Of a stretch of 45,770 nt of DNA, positions 16,137 through 25,124 are shown piece after piece (the first letter of the stretch is position 1; every line of letters starts with the position of its first letter). The notes beneath the pieces are model-generated. The model made no database searches, had not been told where the DNA came from, and was given only the letters and a program-made list of their open reading frames with translations. Source of the stretch: Flavobacteriales bacterium (lineage in GTDB: Bacteria; Bacteroidota; Bacteroidia; Flavobacteriales_F; PHOS-HE28). The translations under genes were made by a program, and so were the position numbers. The stretch is taken from the NCBI GenBank assembly GCA_020848295.1, contig JADLAI010000186.1:1-45770 (forward strand), in the 5' to 3' direction.

Positions 16137-17642
16137 TCAGAAGATATCCGCCCGGCTCAGCGGCCTTTCCGCACCGCGCCAGTCGGCGCCTTGCATGCGC
16201 AGTTCCTCCGGTGGTGCCTTCTCCAAGGGGTAGAGGATCGCATCCGGCCTATCCAGGAAGGTCACGGTGTTCGCCTTCCCATCCTTCAGATCAACACGTA
16301 TCCGGCTGCAATCGGCGCGGTTCACGCCCACGATCCCCTTCTTCCCCTCTTTCTCCTCCTGGGCGAAGTACACGGTGCGCGCATTGCCCTCCACCAGGAA
16401 GCTACGCAACCCCTCACCATCGAATTGACCGGTCATATCCGTGCCGGTGATCTGGTCGTAGTGGATACTGTCCACCTCCGATACCAGGAAGGCGTTCTTC
16501 TCCACGTACAGTCGATCGGCCTTGCCGTCGCGCAACGCGATCCGGATATGGTCGCCGGTGATCTGGTCCGCATCACTCCATAGCACGGGGTGATCGAACA
16601 TGCGGATGAGGCTGTCCGCTTCGCTGAAGATGAGCGTATCACAGGCGCCCTGCATGTCGTTCCGGAAAAAGCGCACACGGCGGTGGGCCTGCACCCGTTT
16701 GCCCTTCCCCTCGGATGTGGTGAACAGGGTGTCGCCGTGCAGGAACAGGGTGTCCTTGCCCATCCACAACTCCAGTTCCGCATGGCCGGTGATCACCGCA
16801 CTTTCCGAATTCTCGTCATATCGCCCGTGATCCCCGCGCACGATCATGTCGCTCGTTGTATCGGTCACCACCACGTTCCCCCAGGCCAGCCCCCGACCGC
16901 TTTTCCGGTCATAGTGCATGCTATCACCTTCCAGGGTGCGCCCTTCATCGTTGATCACCGACCGCTGGGTGAAGCGCGCACGTTCCTGCCGGGTGTCGTA
17001 CTGTCCACGTGGGGTGTGGATGGTGACCTTCTTCCGACTGATCACCGTGGGGCCGTGGAATTCCGCGATTCCGGTGGAGGTGACATAGTGCATCGTATCG
17101 CCCGTGATGGTGCGTTCCGGATGGGTGAGTCGCACATTGCGGCTGAAGATGAAGCGACGGGAATGAGTGAGGTAGGTGCCTTGGTCGCTGGTGAGCACGT
17201 CGTTGTTGGTACGACTTACGATGCGCCCACCCGCAGCGTACACGGCACGGCCATTGCGAAGGTCGTGGTCAAGGGTCGGGGTGCTCAACTCCATGTCGCT
17301 GTTGCGCAGCAACACATTCCCCTCCAGCCTCGCCGTGCGGTCGTGGCCGTTGTACAGCGCACGGTCTGCTTGCACATGAAGCGTATCGCCTTGGTCGATG
17401 GCCACGTGGCCGAAGGCATGCACGCGTTGGTCCTGGTACAGGTAGGCACTGTCACAGCGCATCATCGCATCCCGGTGCCTGAAGCGCACATTGCCCTTGA
17501 GCCGCTGTGCTCCGGGCGCGATACGGTCGTCGTATTCGCCGCGGTCGGCATTGAGCAGTTCGATCCGGTCTCCCTCTTTACCGGCCTGCCCGAACAGGTC
17601 GGTGGTGTGGGAGAGCAGGAGCAGGGTCAGGAAGCGCACCAT
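16137..17642 (-). CDS. OstA/LptA-like LPS transport protein
   Basis: 501 aa. A signal peptide (MVRFLTLLLLSHTTDLFG) precedes repeated beta-strand units of the OstA/LptA type: LKGNVRFRHRDAMMRCDSA, GHVAIDQGDTLHVQADRA, ARLEGNVLLRN and so on. The pattern of G-N-V strands and DTL...D motifs continues to the C-terminus. LptA-like proteins form a periplasmic bridge for lipopolysaccharide. Bacteroidota commonly encode such large OstA-like proteins. The start at 17642 gives a clean signal peptide; an in-frame ATG at 17672 is an alternative. It is last in the ompH-DUF4924-ostA operon. Its stop abuts the convergent stop of the gene at 13953-16136. Confidence 0.8.
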   Translation of the reverse strand: MVRFLTLLLLSHTTDLFGQAGKEGDRIELLNADRGEYDDRIAPGAQRLKGNVRFRHRDAMMRCDSAYLYQDQRVHAFGHVAIDQGDTLHVQADRALYNGHDRTARLEGNVLLRNSDMELSTPTLDHDLRNGRAVYAAGGRIVSRTNNDVLTSDQGTYLTHSRRFIFSRNVRLTHPERTITGDTMHYVTSTGIAEFHGPTVISRKKVTIHTPRGQYDTRQERARFTQRSVINDEGRTLEGDSMHYDRKSGRGLAWGNVVVTDTTSDMIVRGDHGRYDENSESAVITGHAELELWMGKDTLFLHGDTLFTTSEGKGKRVQAHRRVRFFRNDMQGACDTLIFSEADSLIRMFDHPVLWSDADQITGDHIRIALRDGKADRLYVEKNAFLVSEVDSIHYDQITGTDMTGQFDGEGLRSFLVEGNARTVYFAQEEKEGKKGIVGVNRADCSRIRVDLKDGKANTVTFLDRPDAILYPLEKAPPEELRMQGADWRGAERPLSRADIF

Positions 17643-17681
17643 GTTGGCCGATCGGGACAAAGGACATGCCATGCACCAGCC

Positions 17682-18230
17682 TCAGTTCATGGAGACCCCC
17701 GGCAACCTCCGCATATGTTTGTAGTGCTCGCCAAGGTCCTCCAACAACCGGCGCATGTGGCCTTCGGCCTTGGCGGTACCATCGCTCACCGCTTTGCCTT
17801 GTGCACGCAGCAGCAGCACACCGTAGATCGCGGTGAAACAGGTGGTGATGGGGCCTTCCGCCTGATCATCCGCCCGGTTCTGTAGGGAGATGATCCCGGG
17901 CTTGGCATCCTCGAACAAGGCGATATGGTCGGCATCCTTCACCACCTCGATCAGGGTGCGATGTAGGAACTCCAGTTCATTCACCACTTCCTCCACCTCG
18001 CTCAAGTGACCCTGGCGGTCCAGGCCTTCCGCCTTCATGCGGTGGATGATGTCGGTGTACCAATCCCGCACTTCCTCCTTCGCTTCCTCATCACCCTCCA
18101 TGGGTGCGATCAAAAGCTCCTCCACTTTCCGGATATCGAACTCGTTCGCACGCATGATGTCCTCCACGTGCCACATGCTGATCACGTAGTTCGCGATGTT
18201 GTTCCGCCGTTTCTCGTCCAGGAGGCCCAT
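17682..18230 (-). CDS. DUF4924 family protein
   Basis: 182 aa, conserved Bacteroidota family of unknown function. The start region reads MGLLDEKRRNNIANYVISM, followed by WHVEDIMRANEFDI, matching what I recall of DUF4924. The protein is mostly alpha-helical and acidic, with no signal peptide or membrane segment, so it is probably cytoplasmic. The ATG at 18230 lies 2 nt from the stop of the OmpH-like gene, and the frame could also start at a TTG overlapping that stop. Its position between two envelope genes suggests a link to envelope biogenesis, but nothing in the sequence shows a mechanism. Confidence 0.8.
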   Translation of the reverse strand: MGLLDEKRRNNIANYVISMWHVEDIMRANEFDIRKVEELLIAPMEGDEEAKEEVRDWYTDIIHRMKAEGLDRQGHLSEVEEVVNELEFLHRTLIEVVKDADHIALFEDAKPGIISLQNRADDQAEGPITTCFTAIYGVLLLRAQGKAVSDGTAKAEGHMRRLLEDLGEHYKHMRRLPGVSMN

Positions 18231-18232
18231 GG

Positions 18233-18874
18233 TCAACGACCCTTGGATCTTGCGGTCCGGTAACGCTCATTCAGGCCGATGATCAGGTCGTTCGTCACGT
18301 CCAGCCCCGGATTCCCCACCCAGACCTGCCCGCCGTTCTGCACGCTGAAGATGTAATCGAAGCCTGCTTGTTCATTGTACACGCCGAGGTAGTCGCGAAG
18401 TTCCCGGGTGATCTCGGTGAGCATCTCCGCTTCCAACTGCGCCATCTGCTCCTCGCTCCGGGCTTGCTGTCCTTGGATCCGGGCCATCAACTCCTGCAAT
18501 TCCTGTTCATCCTTGGCCACCTCGGCCTGTGTACTGTAGGTGTGGTCCTTGCGCATCAACTCCTCATAACGCGCCTGCGCTTTCGCCATCTGGTTCTTCA
18601 GGTCGCCTTCCAGGCGCTGCCCCTCGGTGCGGAATCGTTTGTCCTTCTCCGCGATCAGCTCATACTTCTTCTGTACGCTATCCATGTAGAAGAAGGCGAT
18701 CCGGGCATCTTTCAGGGCCGTCGTGTCGCGGTCCATTGCTGGCGGCGCATCTGCGACCGGCTCAGATGGAGGGCCAGCCTCCTCCTCGGCAGTGGTGCGT
18801 GTCATGACCCGGAACAGGAGAACGGACAGCAGCACGTTCCAGGCGATCAGGAGGTAGGCGATGTACTTCGGCAT
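18233..18874 (-). CDS. OmpH/Skp-like periplasmic chaperone
   Basis: 213 aa. The N-terminal hydrophobic segment MPKYIAYLLIAWNVLLSVLL serves as signal or anchor. Residues 60-160 form a long charged coiled coil (ARIAFFYMDSVQKKYELI, then Gln/Glu/Lys-rich helices). The C-terminal strand region (FDYIFSVQNGGQVWVGNPGLDVT) is typical of Skp/OmpH, which holds unfolded outer-membrane proteins in the periplasm. The start at 18874 fits the -7 box TAACTTTG at 18914-18921. First gene of the operon leading to DUF4924 and the OstA-like gene. The Ala/Pro/Glu-rich linker after the membrane segment suggests it stays anchored. Confidence 0.85.
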   Translation of the reverse strand: MPKYIAYLLIAWNVLLSVLLFRVMTRTTAEEEAGPPSEPVADAPPAMDRDTTALKDARIAFFYMDSVQKKYELIAEKDKRFRTEGQRLEGDLKNQMAKAQARYEELMRKDHTYSTQAEVAKDEQELQELMARIQGQQARSEEQMAQLEAEMLTEITRELRDYLGVYNEQAGFDYIFSVQNGGQVWVGNPGLDVTNDLIIGLNERYRTARSKGR

Positions 18875-18913
18875 TCGTACGGATAACGGTCGCCCTGGTT
18901 GGTTCAGGGTGTG

Positions 18914-18921
18914 CAAAGTTA
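18914..18921 (-). promoter_or_regulatory. -7 box TAACTTTG of the ompH operon
   Basis: Exact match to the Bacteroidota -7 consensus TAnnTTTG on the minus strand, 39 nt before the ATG at 18874. It supports that start over the longer open frame to 19015. Confidence 0.55.
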
Positions 18922-19064
18922 ACGGGGCTGTGCGGATCGGAACCGCTGAATGTGCCGCGATCACCGGCATGATCCGTTGTCCCCTTCGGTGGTCGTGCAA
19001 CCTGCTGTTCCGCACCTTGGTCCGGAAGGCTACCGCACCGCCACCTCGTGGAGGTGCAGGATCG

Positions 19065-19793
19065 CTACAGGCTCAGGAGGTCCTTGAAGCGTGCGGCCTG
19101 GCGCCTCGACACCTCCACGGTTTCGGGCTGGCCGTTCTTATCCACGCTCTTCAACTTCACCATGAGCCCTCCGTTGAACCAGGACTCGATCTTATCCACC
19201 CAGCGCAGATTGATGATGTGCTTCCGGCTTGCCCGGAAATACACGAGCGGGTCCAGCTTCTCCTCGAGTTTGTTCAACGATCTTAGCACCAGGGGTTTCT
19301 GGTCCTCGAAACGCACGCGCACATAGTTCCCTTCGCTTTCGAAGTAGCGTACGTCCTTCAAGGTCACGAACCAGCATTTCTCACCATCCTTCAGGAAGAT
19401 CTGATCGGTCTCATGGAGCACCTCGCGCTGCGGGGTGTCCGGATCGCGCTTCACCTGCAGTTTCCCCAGCGCAGCGGCCAGCCGGTCGGGATCGATCGGC
19501 TTCACCACGTAGTCCAATGCGTTCACTTGGAAGGCACGAAGAGCGTGCTCGTCGTACGCGGTCACGAAGATCACCTGTGGGGCCGGGTCCAATGAGGCGA
19601 GCAGTTCGAACCCATCGCGACCGGGCATGTTGATGTCCAGGAAGATGAGGTCAGGCCGCTTTTCGGCCACCAGGGTCTCCGCTTCATCCGCATTCGAGGC
19701 TTCGCCCACCACTTCGATGGTGTCGTGCTTTTCGAGCAGGCTGGCGAGTTCCTTCCGGGCGAGTCGTTCGTCGTCGATGATCAAGGCTTTCAT
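19065..19793 (-). CDS. LytTR-family response regulator
   Basis: 242 aa. An N-terminal receiver domain (MKALIIDDERLARKEL; phospho-acceptor D53 in FLDINMPG; Thr in VTAYDEH; Lys in YVVKPID) is followed by a C-terminal LytTR DNA-binding domain (around 140-240: DVRYFESEGNYVRV, FRASRKHIINL). Binds DNA when phosphorylated by its partner kinase. The kinase gene ends 14 nt upstream on the same strand, so the two form a standard LytS-LytR style pair. The target genes are not evident from the window. Confidence 0.93.
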   Translation of the reverse strand: MKALIIDDERLARKELASLLEKHDTIEVVGEASNADEAETLVAEKRPDLIFLDINMPGRDGFELLASLDPAPQVIFVTAYDEHALRAFQVNALDYVVKPIDPDRLAAALGKLQVKRDPDTPQREVLHETDQIFLKDGEKCWFVTLKDVRYFESEGNYVRVRFEDQKPLVLRSLNKLEEKLDPLVYFRASRKHIINLRWVDKIESWFNGGLMVKLKSVDKNGQPETVEVSRRQAARFKDLLSL

Positions 19794-19807
19794 GGTAGGG
19801 AGTGATA

Positions 19808-20899
19808 TCAGGATGGATCCGTGAGGACGGCTTCGGTCCGCAATGGCACATGAACTCGGCTTTCCACGCAGCCCTCCACGTTCACGATCTCGAACCGGGC
19901 CAGGCCGCCATAGATCATGGCCAGACGTTTACGCGTGTTCTTCAGACCGATGCCGTTCCCGCGTACCTCGCCGGGGGTGTATCGGCCGGTATTGCGAACG
20001 ACAAGGTCAAGGCCTTCCGGTGTCCGGCGGGCAATGATGTGCAGGTCCCCTCCGTTCACCAGCGGGGCGATACCATGTCTCACGGCGTTCTCCACCAGTG
20101 TTTGCAACAACATCGGCGGTACCTGCTCACGTTCGAGTTCAACAGGTACATCGAAGGTGTATCGGAGGCGTTCCTCGAAACGCATGTGCTCCAGTTCGAG
20201 GTAGGCCTTCACGATATCGATCTCCTCGCCAAGTGGCACCACACCTCGTTTCACGGTGGCCATGGCATTACGAAGGATCGCGCTCAGTTGCGTGATCGCA
20301 CGCTTGGCTTTTTCCGGATCCTCATCCACCAAGGCGCGTATCCCGTTGAGCGCATTGAACATGAAATGGGGGTTCATCTGCGCCCGCAGGGTGTTCAACT
20401 GATTGTCGCGGCTGGCGGTCTCCAGGCGCAGGTTCCGGATCTCTTCCCGACGGCTTCGGATGAAATAGACGTACGCGAAATACCCGAGCGACCAGATGAA
20501 CAGCAGCACCGTCCAGTTGATCGTGTTCAACAGGATCGCCAGCGGGTCCGCAACAAGCAGGGGGGCATAGCCGGGGAAGAACGAATCATGTACGACGGCC
20601 ATCAGAAGGAAGGCCACGATGCTCAACAGCAGTGCTACGAGCGATAGCCGCGGCAGGACGAACCCCAGGTCGCGCTCCAACCAGCCGTTGCGGATGATCA
20701 CATGCCGGAACCAGTGGCTGATGCCCAGCCCGGTGAAGTAGAAGAGCACCAGCACCTTGATCTGGTCCGGGCTCAACGATCGATCCTGGTAGAGGTAGAG
20801 ACCGATCACCGAGACCAGCAGGGCCCATGCCAGCAATTGAGTGCCCCAATAGATGGTCCGGGCACGCATGGGTGCGTGGTGTCGCTGCTCCGTGGTCAT
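19808..20899 (-). CDS. LytS-type membrane sensor histidine kinase
   Basis: 363 aa. Four hydrophobic helices occupy roughly residues 12-160 (TIYWGTQLLAWALL; VLVLFYFTGLGIS; LVALLLSIVAFLLMAVV; ILLNTINWTVLLFIWSL). The cytoplasmic part is a His_kinase domain with the phosphoacceptor in QMNPHFMFNALNGI and an N-box LVENAVRHGI, then GNGIGLKNTRKRL in the HATPase domain. No extracellular sensor domain is seen, so the membrane region itself may sense. It is followed by its response regulator gene. A TAACTTCG -7 box at 20913-20920 sits 13 nt before the start. Confidence 0.92.
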   Translation of the reverse strand: MTTEQRHHAPMRARTIYWGTQLLAWALLVSVIGLYLYQDRSLSPDQIKVLVLFYFTGLGISHWFRHVIIRNGWLERDLGFVLPRLSLVALLLSIVAFLLMAVVHDSFFPGYAPLLVADPLAILLNTINWTVLLFIWSLGYFAYVYFIRSRREEIRNLRLETASRDNQLNTLRAQMNPHFMFNALNGIRALVDEDPEKAKRAITQLSAILRNAMATVKRGVVPLGEEIDIVKAYLELEHMRFEERLRYTFDVPVELEREQVPPMLLQTLVENAVRHGIAPLVNGGDLHIIARRTPEGLDLVVRNTGRYTPGEVRGNGIGLKNTRKRLAMIYGGLARFEIVNVEGCVESRVHVPLRTEAVLTDPS

Positions 20900-20912
20900 T
20901 GATCCGCCCTCG

Positions 20913-20920
20913 CGAAGTTA
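20913..20920 (-). promoter_or_regulatory. -7 box TAACTTCG of the kinase/regulator operon
   Basis: Matches TAnnTTCG on the minus strand, ending 13 nt before the kinase ATG at 20899, so the leader would be about 9-10 nt. Confidence 0.45.
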
Positions 20921-20990
20921 CCGGTGTCCGAACGCCGGATCGGAAGGATCACATGAACGGCTTGTTGAAGTGGCCGTCGGAGTTGGTGGG

Positions 20991-20998
20991 TACCTTCG
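20991..20998 (+). promoter_or_regulatory. -7 box TACCTTCG of the AcpH-like gene
   Basis: Matches TAnnTTCG and ends 8 nt before the ATG at 21007. This supports the internal start over the upstream ATG codons, whose translated prefix is unlike the family. Confidence 0.5.
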
Positions 20999-21006
20999 CG
21001 GCCCGC

Positions 21007-21582
21007 ATGAATTTCCTGGCCCACCTTTTCCTTTCCGGCTCGGACACGGATGTGATCGTGGGCAATTTCATGGGCGATGCGGTGAAGGGTCGTGACCTGT
21101 CCCGCTTCGGGCCGGGCATCGAACGTGGCCTGCGCCTCCACCGTGCCATCGACTCGTTCACCGACACGCATCCCTTGGTCCGGCAGGGGCGGGAACGTTT
21201 GCTTGCCCATGCAGGCCGCTATTCCTCGGTGGTCATGGACCTCTTCCTCGATCACCTGCTGGCCTCGGACTGGTCGCGTTTTCACGCCGGATCGCTGCCG
21301 GTGTTCGCGCAACGGATGTACCGCCTGCTTGAGGCGAATGAACACCGCATGCCCGAACGCACCCGCCACATGTTGCCGTACATGGTTTCCCGGGATTGGC
21401 TCACGAGCTACGCCCACCTGCACGGGATCGGCATGGCATTGGATGGCCTTTCGAGGCGGGTGCCAGGTGGAGCGGGCATGCGTGGAGCGGAACAGGTACT
21501 TGCGAAGCATCTTGAAGCATACAGAGGGGAGTTCCTCGGATTCATGCCACGGATCATCGCCCATACGGAAGCGTACCGATGA
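21007..21582 (+). CDS. acpH: Acyl carrier protein phosphodiesterase
   Basis: 191 aa. The start at 21007 gives MNFLAHLFLSG, the classic N-terminus of ACP phosphodiesterase (DUF479), which removes the phosphopantetheine arm from acyl carrier protein. Other family motifs are VGNFMGDAVKG, RGLRLHRAIDSFTD (HD-like metal residues) and VVMDLFLDHLLASDW. The stop overlaps the start of the MltF-like gene (ATGA at 21579-21582), so the two are translationally coupled though functionally unrelated. Confidence 0.88.
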   Translation: MNFLAHLFLSGSDTDVIVGNFMGDAVKGRDLSRFGPGIERGLRLHRAIDSFTDTHPLVRQGRERLLAHAGRYSSVVMDLFLDHLLASDWSRFHAGSLPVFAQRMYRLLEANEHRMPERTRHMLPYMVSRDWLTSYAHLHGIGMALDGLSRRVPGGAGMRGAEQVLAKHLEAYRGEFLGFMPRIIAHTEAYR

Positions 21583-23060
21583 CAGTGAACCAACGCACGG
21601 GCATGTGGTTTCTGCTGGCAGCGGTGGGCGGTGCCGTACTGGTCACCTGGTACCTGCGATCACAGCGTGCTGATACGGCCGGTCGTGTACCGTGGGCACG
21701 ACCCTTGATCGATCGCGATCTGCCGGACATCCGGATGGATACCCTGCGCATGCTCACCTTGCGCGATCCCCTTACCTGGGAGGAACGACCTGCGGCGACC
21801 ACGGGCTTCGAGTTCGAAGTGCTGGAGCGGTTCGCCAGGCATATCGGCGTGCCGCTCAAGGTGCTGGTCATGGACGACCGTGACAGCATGTACATGGCCC
21901 TGCAGGAAGGGCGAGGGGATCTTATCGCCGCCGGGTATGCACCGGTGCGGTGGGAGCAGCGGTGGTTCACTTGCTCCAAGCCACTTTATTCGGTCCATCC
22001 GATGATCGCGCGCATCCGATCGGGTGCTCCGGAGGAGGGGAAGGACGAGGGAACGGATAGCGTGGTGGTGAGCGAATGGTCGCCCTATCGCCTGAGACCG
22101 CGGACCGGCCGCAACACCAAAGGTCGCGTGCTCGGCCGTTGCACCCCGGAGGAGGCGTTGGTCGATGTCGTCCTTGGGCGTTCGGCGGCATGCCTGGTCA
22201 CGGATGTGGCGGCCCGGCACGAGGGTACCCGGCTCACCGCTGTGGAATTCACACCGACCGAGGGTGGAAAGCAGGATATCGCCATGGCGATGCGGACGAA
22301 CGCACCGGAGTTGAAGGTGGCGTTGAACGCGTGGTTGTCCGAGCCGGAGGAGGTGCTGTTCCGTACCGCATTGTTGGATGGATACCAAGGTCGCTTGTCC
22401 AAACCGGGGCCATTACGCCAACGGACCATGCCTACGGCCGCTGATAGCATTTCTCCATACGACATGGCCTTTCGCAAGCACGGGAATGGATCCGGTTGGA
22501 AATGGCAGTTGCTCGCCGCAATGGCCTGGCGCGAATCACGCTTCGACAGCACCGCCGTCTCCCACATGGGCGCGCAGGGCATCATGCAGTTCATGCCGAA
22601 CACCGCGAGCCGTTTCGGGCTGGATACGGCCGGTGCCGTTGGCGATCACATCCGTGCGGCCGGCAGGTACGTGGCCCGGCTCGATACGGTCTGGATGCGT
22701 GGCGTACCGGATCGGGATCAGCGGCTCCGTTTTGTTCTGGCATCGTATAACGCCGGGGTGGGACACATCATCGACGCACAGCGCTTGGCGGAAAGGCTCG
22801 GACTGGATCCGAAGCGTTGGGAGGACAATGTGGAACGGGCCGTGTTACTGCTGGCCAAGCCGCAGTTCTATATGCGACCGGAGATGAAGAACGGCTTTTG
22901 TCAGGGCAGCCAGGTGTTCCAGTATGTGCGCGATATCGTGAACCTCTATGCGCAGTTATTGCGTTCGCACGGGTCGGACGCCGCGACATCGGGGATGTCC
23001 ACGACAACCACGGAGGTCCCGATCGCGGATGGAGACACCGCGTCGCCTGTGGCGCATTGA
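21579..23060 (+). CDS. MltF-like membrane-bound lytic transglycosylase
   Basis: 493 aa. An N-terminal hydrophobic segment (MWFLLAAVGGAVLVTWYL) precedes a periplasmic solute-binding-like domain (around 70-270) and a C-terminal SLT lytic transglycosylase domain from about 300. The catalytic Glu is in AWRESRFDSTAVS, followed by GAQGIMQFMP and FVLASYNAGVGHI. This two-domain order is that of MltF, which cleaves peptidoglycan to give anhydromuropeptides, with the first domain acting as an allosteric sensor. The ATG overlaps the acpH stop by 4 nt. The C-terminal Thr/Ser-rich tail is probably disordered. Confidence 0.87.
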   Translation: MTVNQRTGMWFLLAAVGGAVLVTWYLRSQRADTAGRVPWARPLIDRDLPDIRMDTLRMLTLRDPLTWEERPAATTGFEFEVLERFARHIGVPLKVLVMDDRDSMYMALQEGRGDLIAAGYAPVRWEQRWFTCSKPLYSVHPMIARIRSGAPEEGKDEGTDSVVVSEWSPYRLRPRTGRNTKGRVLGRCTPEEALVDVVLGRSAACLVTDVAARHEGTRLTAVEFTPTEGGKQDIAMAMRTNAPELKVALNAWLSEPEEVLFRTALLDGYQGRLSKPGPLRQRTMPTAADSISPYDMAFRKHGNGSGWKWQLLAAMAWRESRFDSTAVSHMGAQGIMQFMPNTASRFGLDTAGAVGDHIRAAGRYVARLDTVWMRGVPDRDQRLRFVLASYNAGVGHIIDAQRLAERLGLDPKRWEDNVERAVLLLAKPQFYMRPEMKNGFCQGSQVFQYVRDIVNLYAQLLRSHGSDAATSGMSTTTTEVPIADGDTASPVAH

Positions 23061-23186
23061 TCCGGTTGGTCCAGCCTCCGGGGCCTCGCGGCGTTCCGTG
23101 TTCACACCTGTTCCTGTTATACCATTTGTGCAGTCAAGGTCGGCCAGGGGATGCGCCGCGATCTTTTCGGAGAACGATCCGGTCGG

Positions 23187-23251
23187 AGGTCATGCGGAAA
23201 AAGGGGCAAGCGGATCGGGCTGGACCTTATTGCGAGATGGTACTATTGCGA
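23187..23251 (+). repeat. Upstream module copy 2 (shared with 72-136)
   Basis: Starts CATGCGGAAAAAG at 23191, with TTGCGA at 23246-23251, matching the copy at 72-136 in sequence and in the 55-nt spacing. It lies 45 nt before the start of the PAD-like gene. See the first copy for the alignment. Confidence 0.6.
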
Positions 23252-23295
23252 GGTGGTGGACCGTTCTCCCACGGGCGTTCCGTTACCTTGCCCTC

Positions 23296-25071
23296 ATGTT
23301 CCGCCAACTGTCCACGATCGTCCTATTGGTCTTCGGCCTCGCCTTGGCCACCATATCAACCGCACAGGAGGTCCTGCCGCATGGCCTGGCCCCTCACGAA
23401 GGAGGGCTCATACCGGCCTATCGGGACACCTACCTGCGGAACCGGGGCGGGTCCGTACCACCACAATTCCCGGTACGTACCATGGCCGAATGGGAGGAGG
23501 TGGAAAGTGTGGTGATCGCCTGGGCTGGTTATCCGGGCATCCTGAAACAGATCGTGCGCTATGCACTGGATGAATGCCGTGTGATCATTGCCTGCGAGGA
23601 CCAGGCGGAGGTGCAGAACTACCTTGGGAATGCGGAGTACGGCGGCCCCATCGCTGATCTTTCCGGTGTGACCTATGTGGTGGCCGACATCAACAGCATC
23701 TGGTCCAGGGACTATTTCGCCGAAACGATCTACTCGAACGAGGTCGATTCCATCTTCCTGCTCGATTGGATCTACAACCGGCCCCGCCCTGCGGATGATG
23801 TCCTGAGCAACGTGATCGGTGCAGCGGAGGACATCGTGGTATATGGGACCACGCAGGCGCCCAATGACCTGGTGCATACCGGCGGCAACTTCATGTGCGA
23901 TGGCGCAGGCACGGCCTTCAGTTCAGCCCTCGTCCTGGACGAGAATGGGGCAGGTGGCTCCTTCAACCTCACCGTGCGCGACCAGGTCGGCGTGGATTCG
24001 GTGATGCAGCGCTACATGGGGATCGATCGTTACATCATCATGCCCACCTTGCCCTACGACGGCATCCACCACATCGACATGCACATGAAGCTGCTGGATG
24101 AGGAGACGATGCTCGTGGGAGAATTCCCAATAGGGGAGAGCGATGGCCCGCAGTTGGAACAGAACGTGGCCACCGTCATCAACGAAGAGGTCTCCGTTTT
24201 CGGCGATCCGTACCGGCTGGTGCGCATCCCGATGCCATCCAGCGCGGGTGGCGCCTACCCGCCGAACGCGAGTTACCGCACATACGCCAACAATGTGTTC
24301 CTCAATAGGACCGTGCTCGTGCCCACCTACCGTACCGAGTATGACACCATCGGCCTGCGGATCCTGGAAGAGCAGCTACCCGGTTATCGCATCGTTGGCA
24401 TCGATTGCGATTCCGAACAGAACATCATCTCGGCGAGCGGTGCGATCCACTGCATCACCAAGGCCATCGGTGTGCAGGATCCACTGCTCATTCGCCACCA
24501 ACGTCTCCGCGATACCGACAATACGAGCGATCCGTACACCGTGGAGGCCTACATCCGGCATCGCAGTGGTATCGCCAATGCGTGGTTGTACTGGGCCACC
24601 AGCCCCAGTGGACCGTTCGTCGAAGTGCCCATGACGGATACGGGGGCCGCGATCTGGAGCGCGTTCATCCCCGCACAACCGGCGGGCACCACCGTCCACT
24701 ACTACATCCGGGCGGTCGCGGCGAGTGGCAAGGAACAAATGCGGCCCATGGTGGCGCCGGAAGGGGCGTGGCACTTCCGCGTCCTCGACCTCTCCATGGG
24801 GAACCAAGCACTCACCACCGATCCGATCACCGAGGTCTATCCGAACCCGGCATCCACCATCACCTGCATCCAGGTCGCCGTCCATGCCGTTGCCGAGGCA
24901 CGTATTGAACTGATCGATGCGGTCGGAAGGCAGGTGATGCTGGTCTCGGATGGACGCATACCAGCCGATGGCCGTTACTTCGTTGACCTTACCCGCCTAC
25001 CCGCCGGCCCATATCAAGTGGTGGTCACCACGTCTCAAGGTCGCGCTGTCGCGCGCTTGTTGCACCACTGA
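23296..25071 (+). CDS. Secreted PAD/agmatine-deiminase family protein with T9SS sorting domain
   Basis: 591 aa. Sec signal peptide (MFRQLSTIVLLVFGLALATI, cleaved near AQE). The catalytic domain spans about 60-400: D139 (WSRDYF), H259 and D261 (HHIDMHMK), Asn in NASYRTYANNVF and nucleophile C386 (GAIHCIT). This is the residue order of Porphyromonas peptidylarginine deiminase and of agmatine deiminases. An Ig/FN3-like domain (VEAYIRHRSGIANAWLYW) and a T9SS sorting domain (EVYPNPAST to the end) follow, as in secreted PAD. It should convert protein arginine or agmatine to citrulline products outside the cell; the substrate is unresolved. The start at 23296 follows a -7-like TACCTTG 5 nt away. No Shine-Dalgarno sequence is seen. 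Confidence 0.85.
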   Translation: MFRQLSTIVLLVFGLALATISTAQEVLPHGLAPHEGGLIPAYRDTYLRNRGGSVPPQFPVRTMAEWEEVESVVIAWAGYPGILKQIVRYALDECRVIIACEDQAEVQNYLGNAEYGGPIADLSGVTYVVADINSIWSRDYFAETIYSNEVDSIFLLDWIYNRPRPADDVLSNVIGAAEDIVVYGTTQAPNDLVHTGGNFMCDGAGTAFSSALVLDENGAGGSFNLTVRDQVGVDSVMQRYMGIDRYIIMPTLPYDGIHHIDMHMKLLDEETMLVGEFPIGESDGPQLEQNVATVINEEVSVFGDPYRLVRIPMPSSAGGAYPPNASYRTYANNVFLNRTVLVPTYRTEYDTIGLRILEEQLPGYRIVGIDCDSEQNIISASGAIHCITKAIGVQDPLLIRHQRLRDTDNTSDPYTVEAYIRHRSGIANAWLYWATSPSGPFVEVPMTDTGAAIWSAFIPAQPAGTTVHYYIRAVAASGKEQMRPMVAPEGAWHFRVLDLSMGNQALTTDPITEVYPNPASTITCIQVAVHAVAEARIELIDAVGRQVMLVSDGRIPADGRYFVDLTRLPAGPYQVVVTTSQGRAVARLLHH

Positions 25072-25124
25072 TCCGATCCAACGGCCGTGGGTGGTCCTCG
25101 TGGATGCTCGTTTCGTTCGGCACG

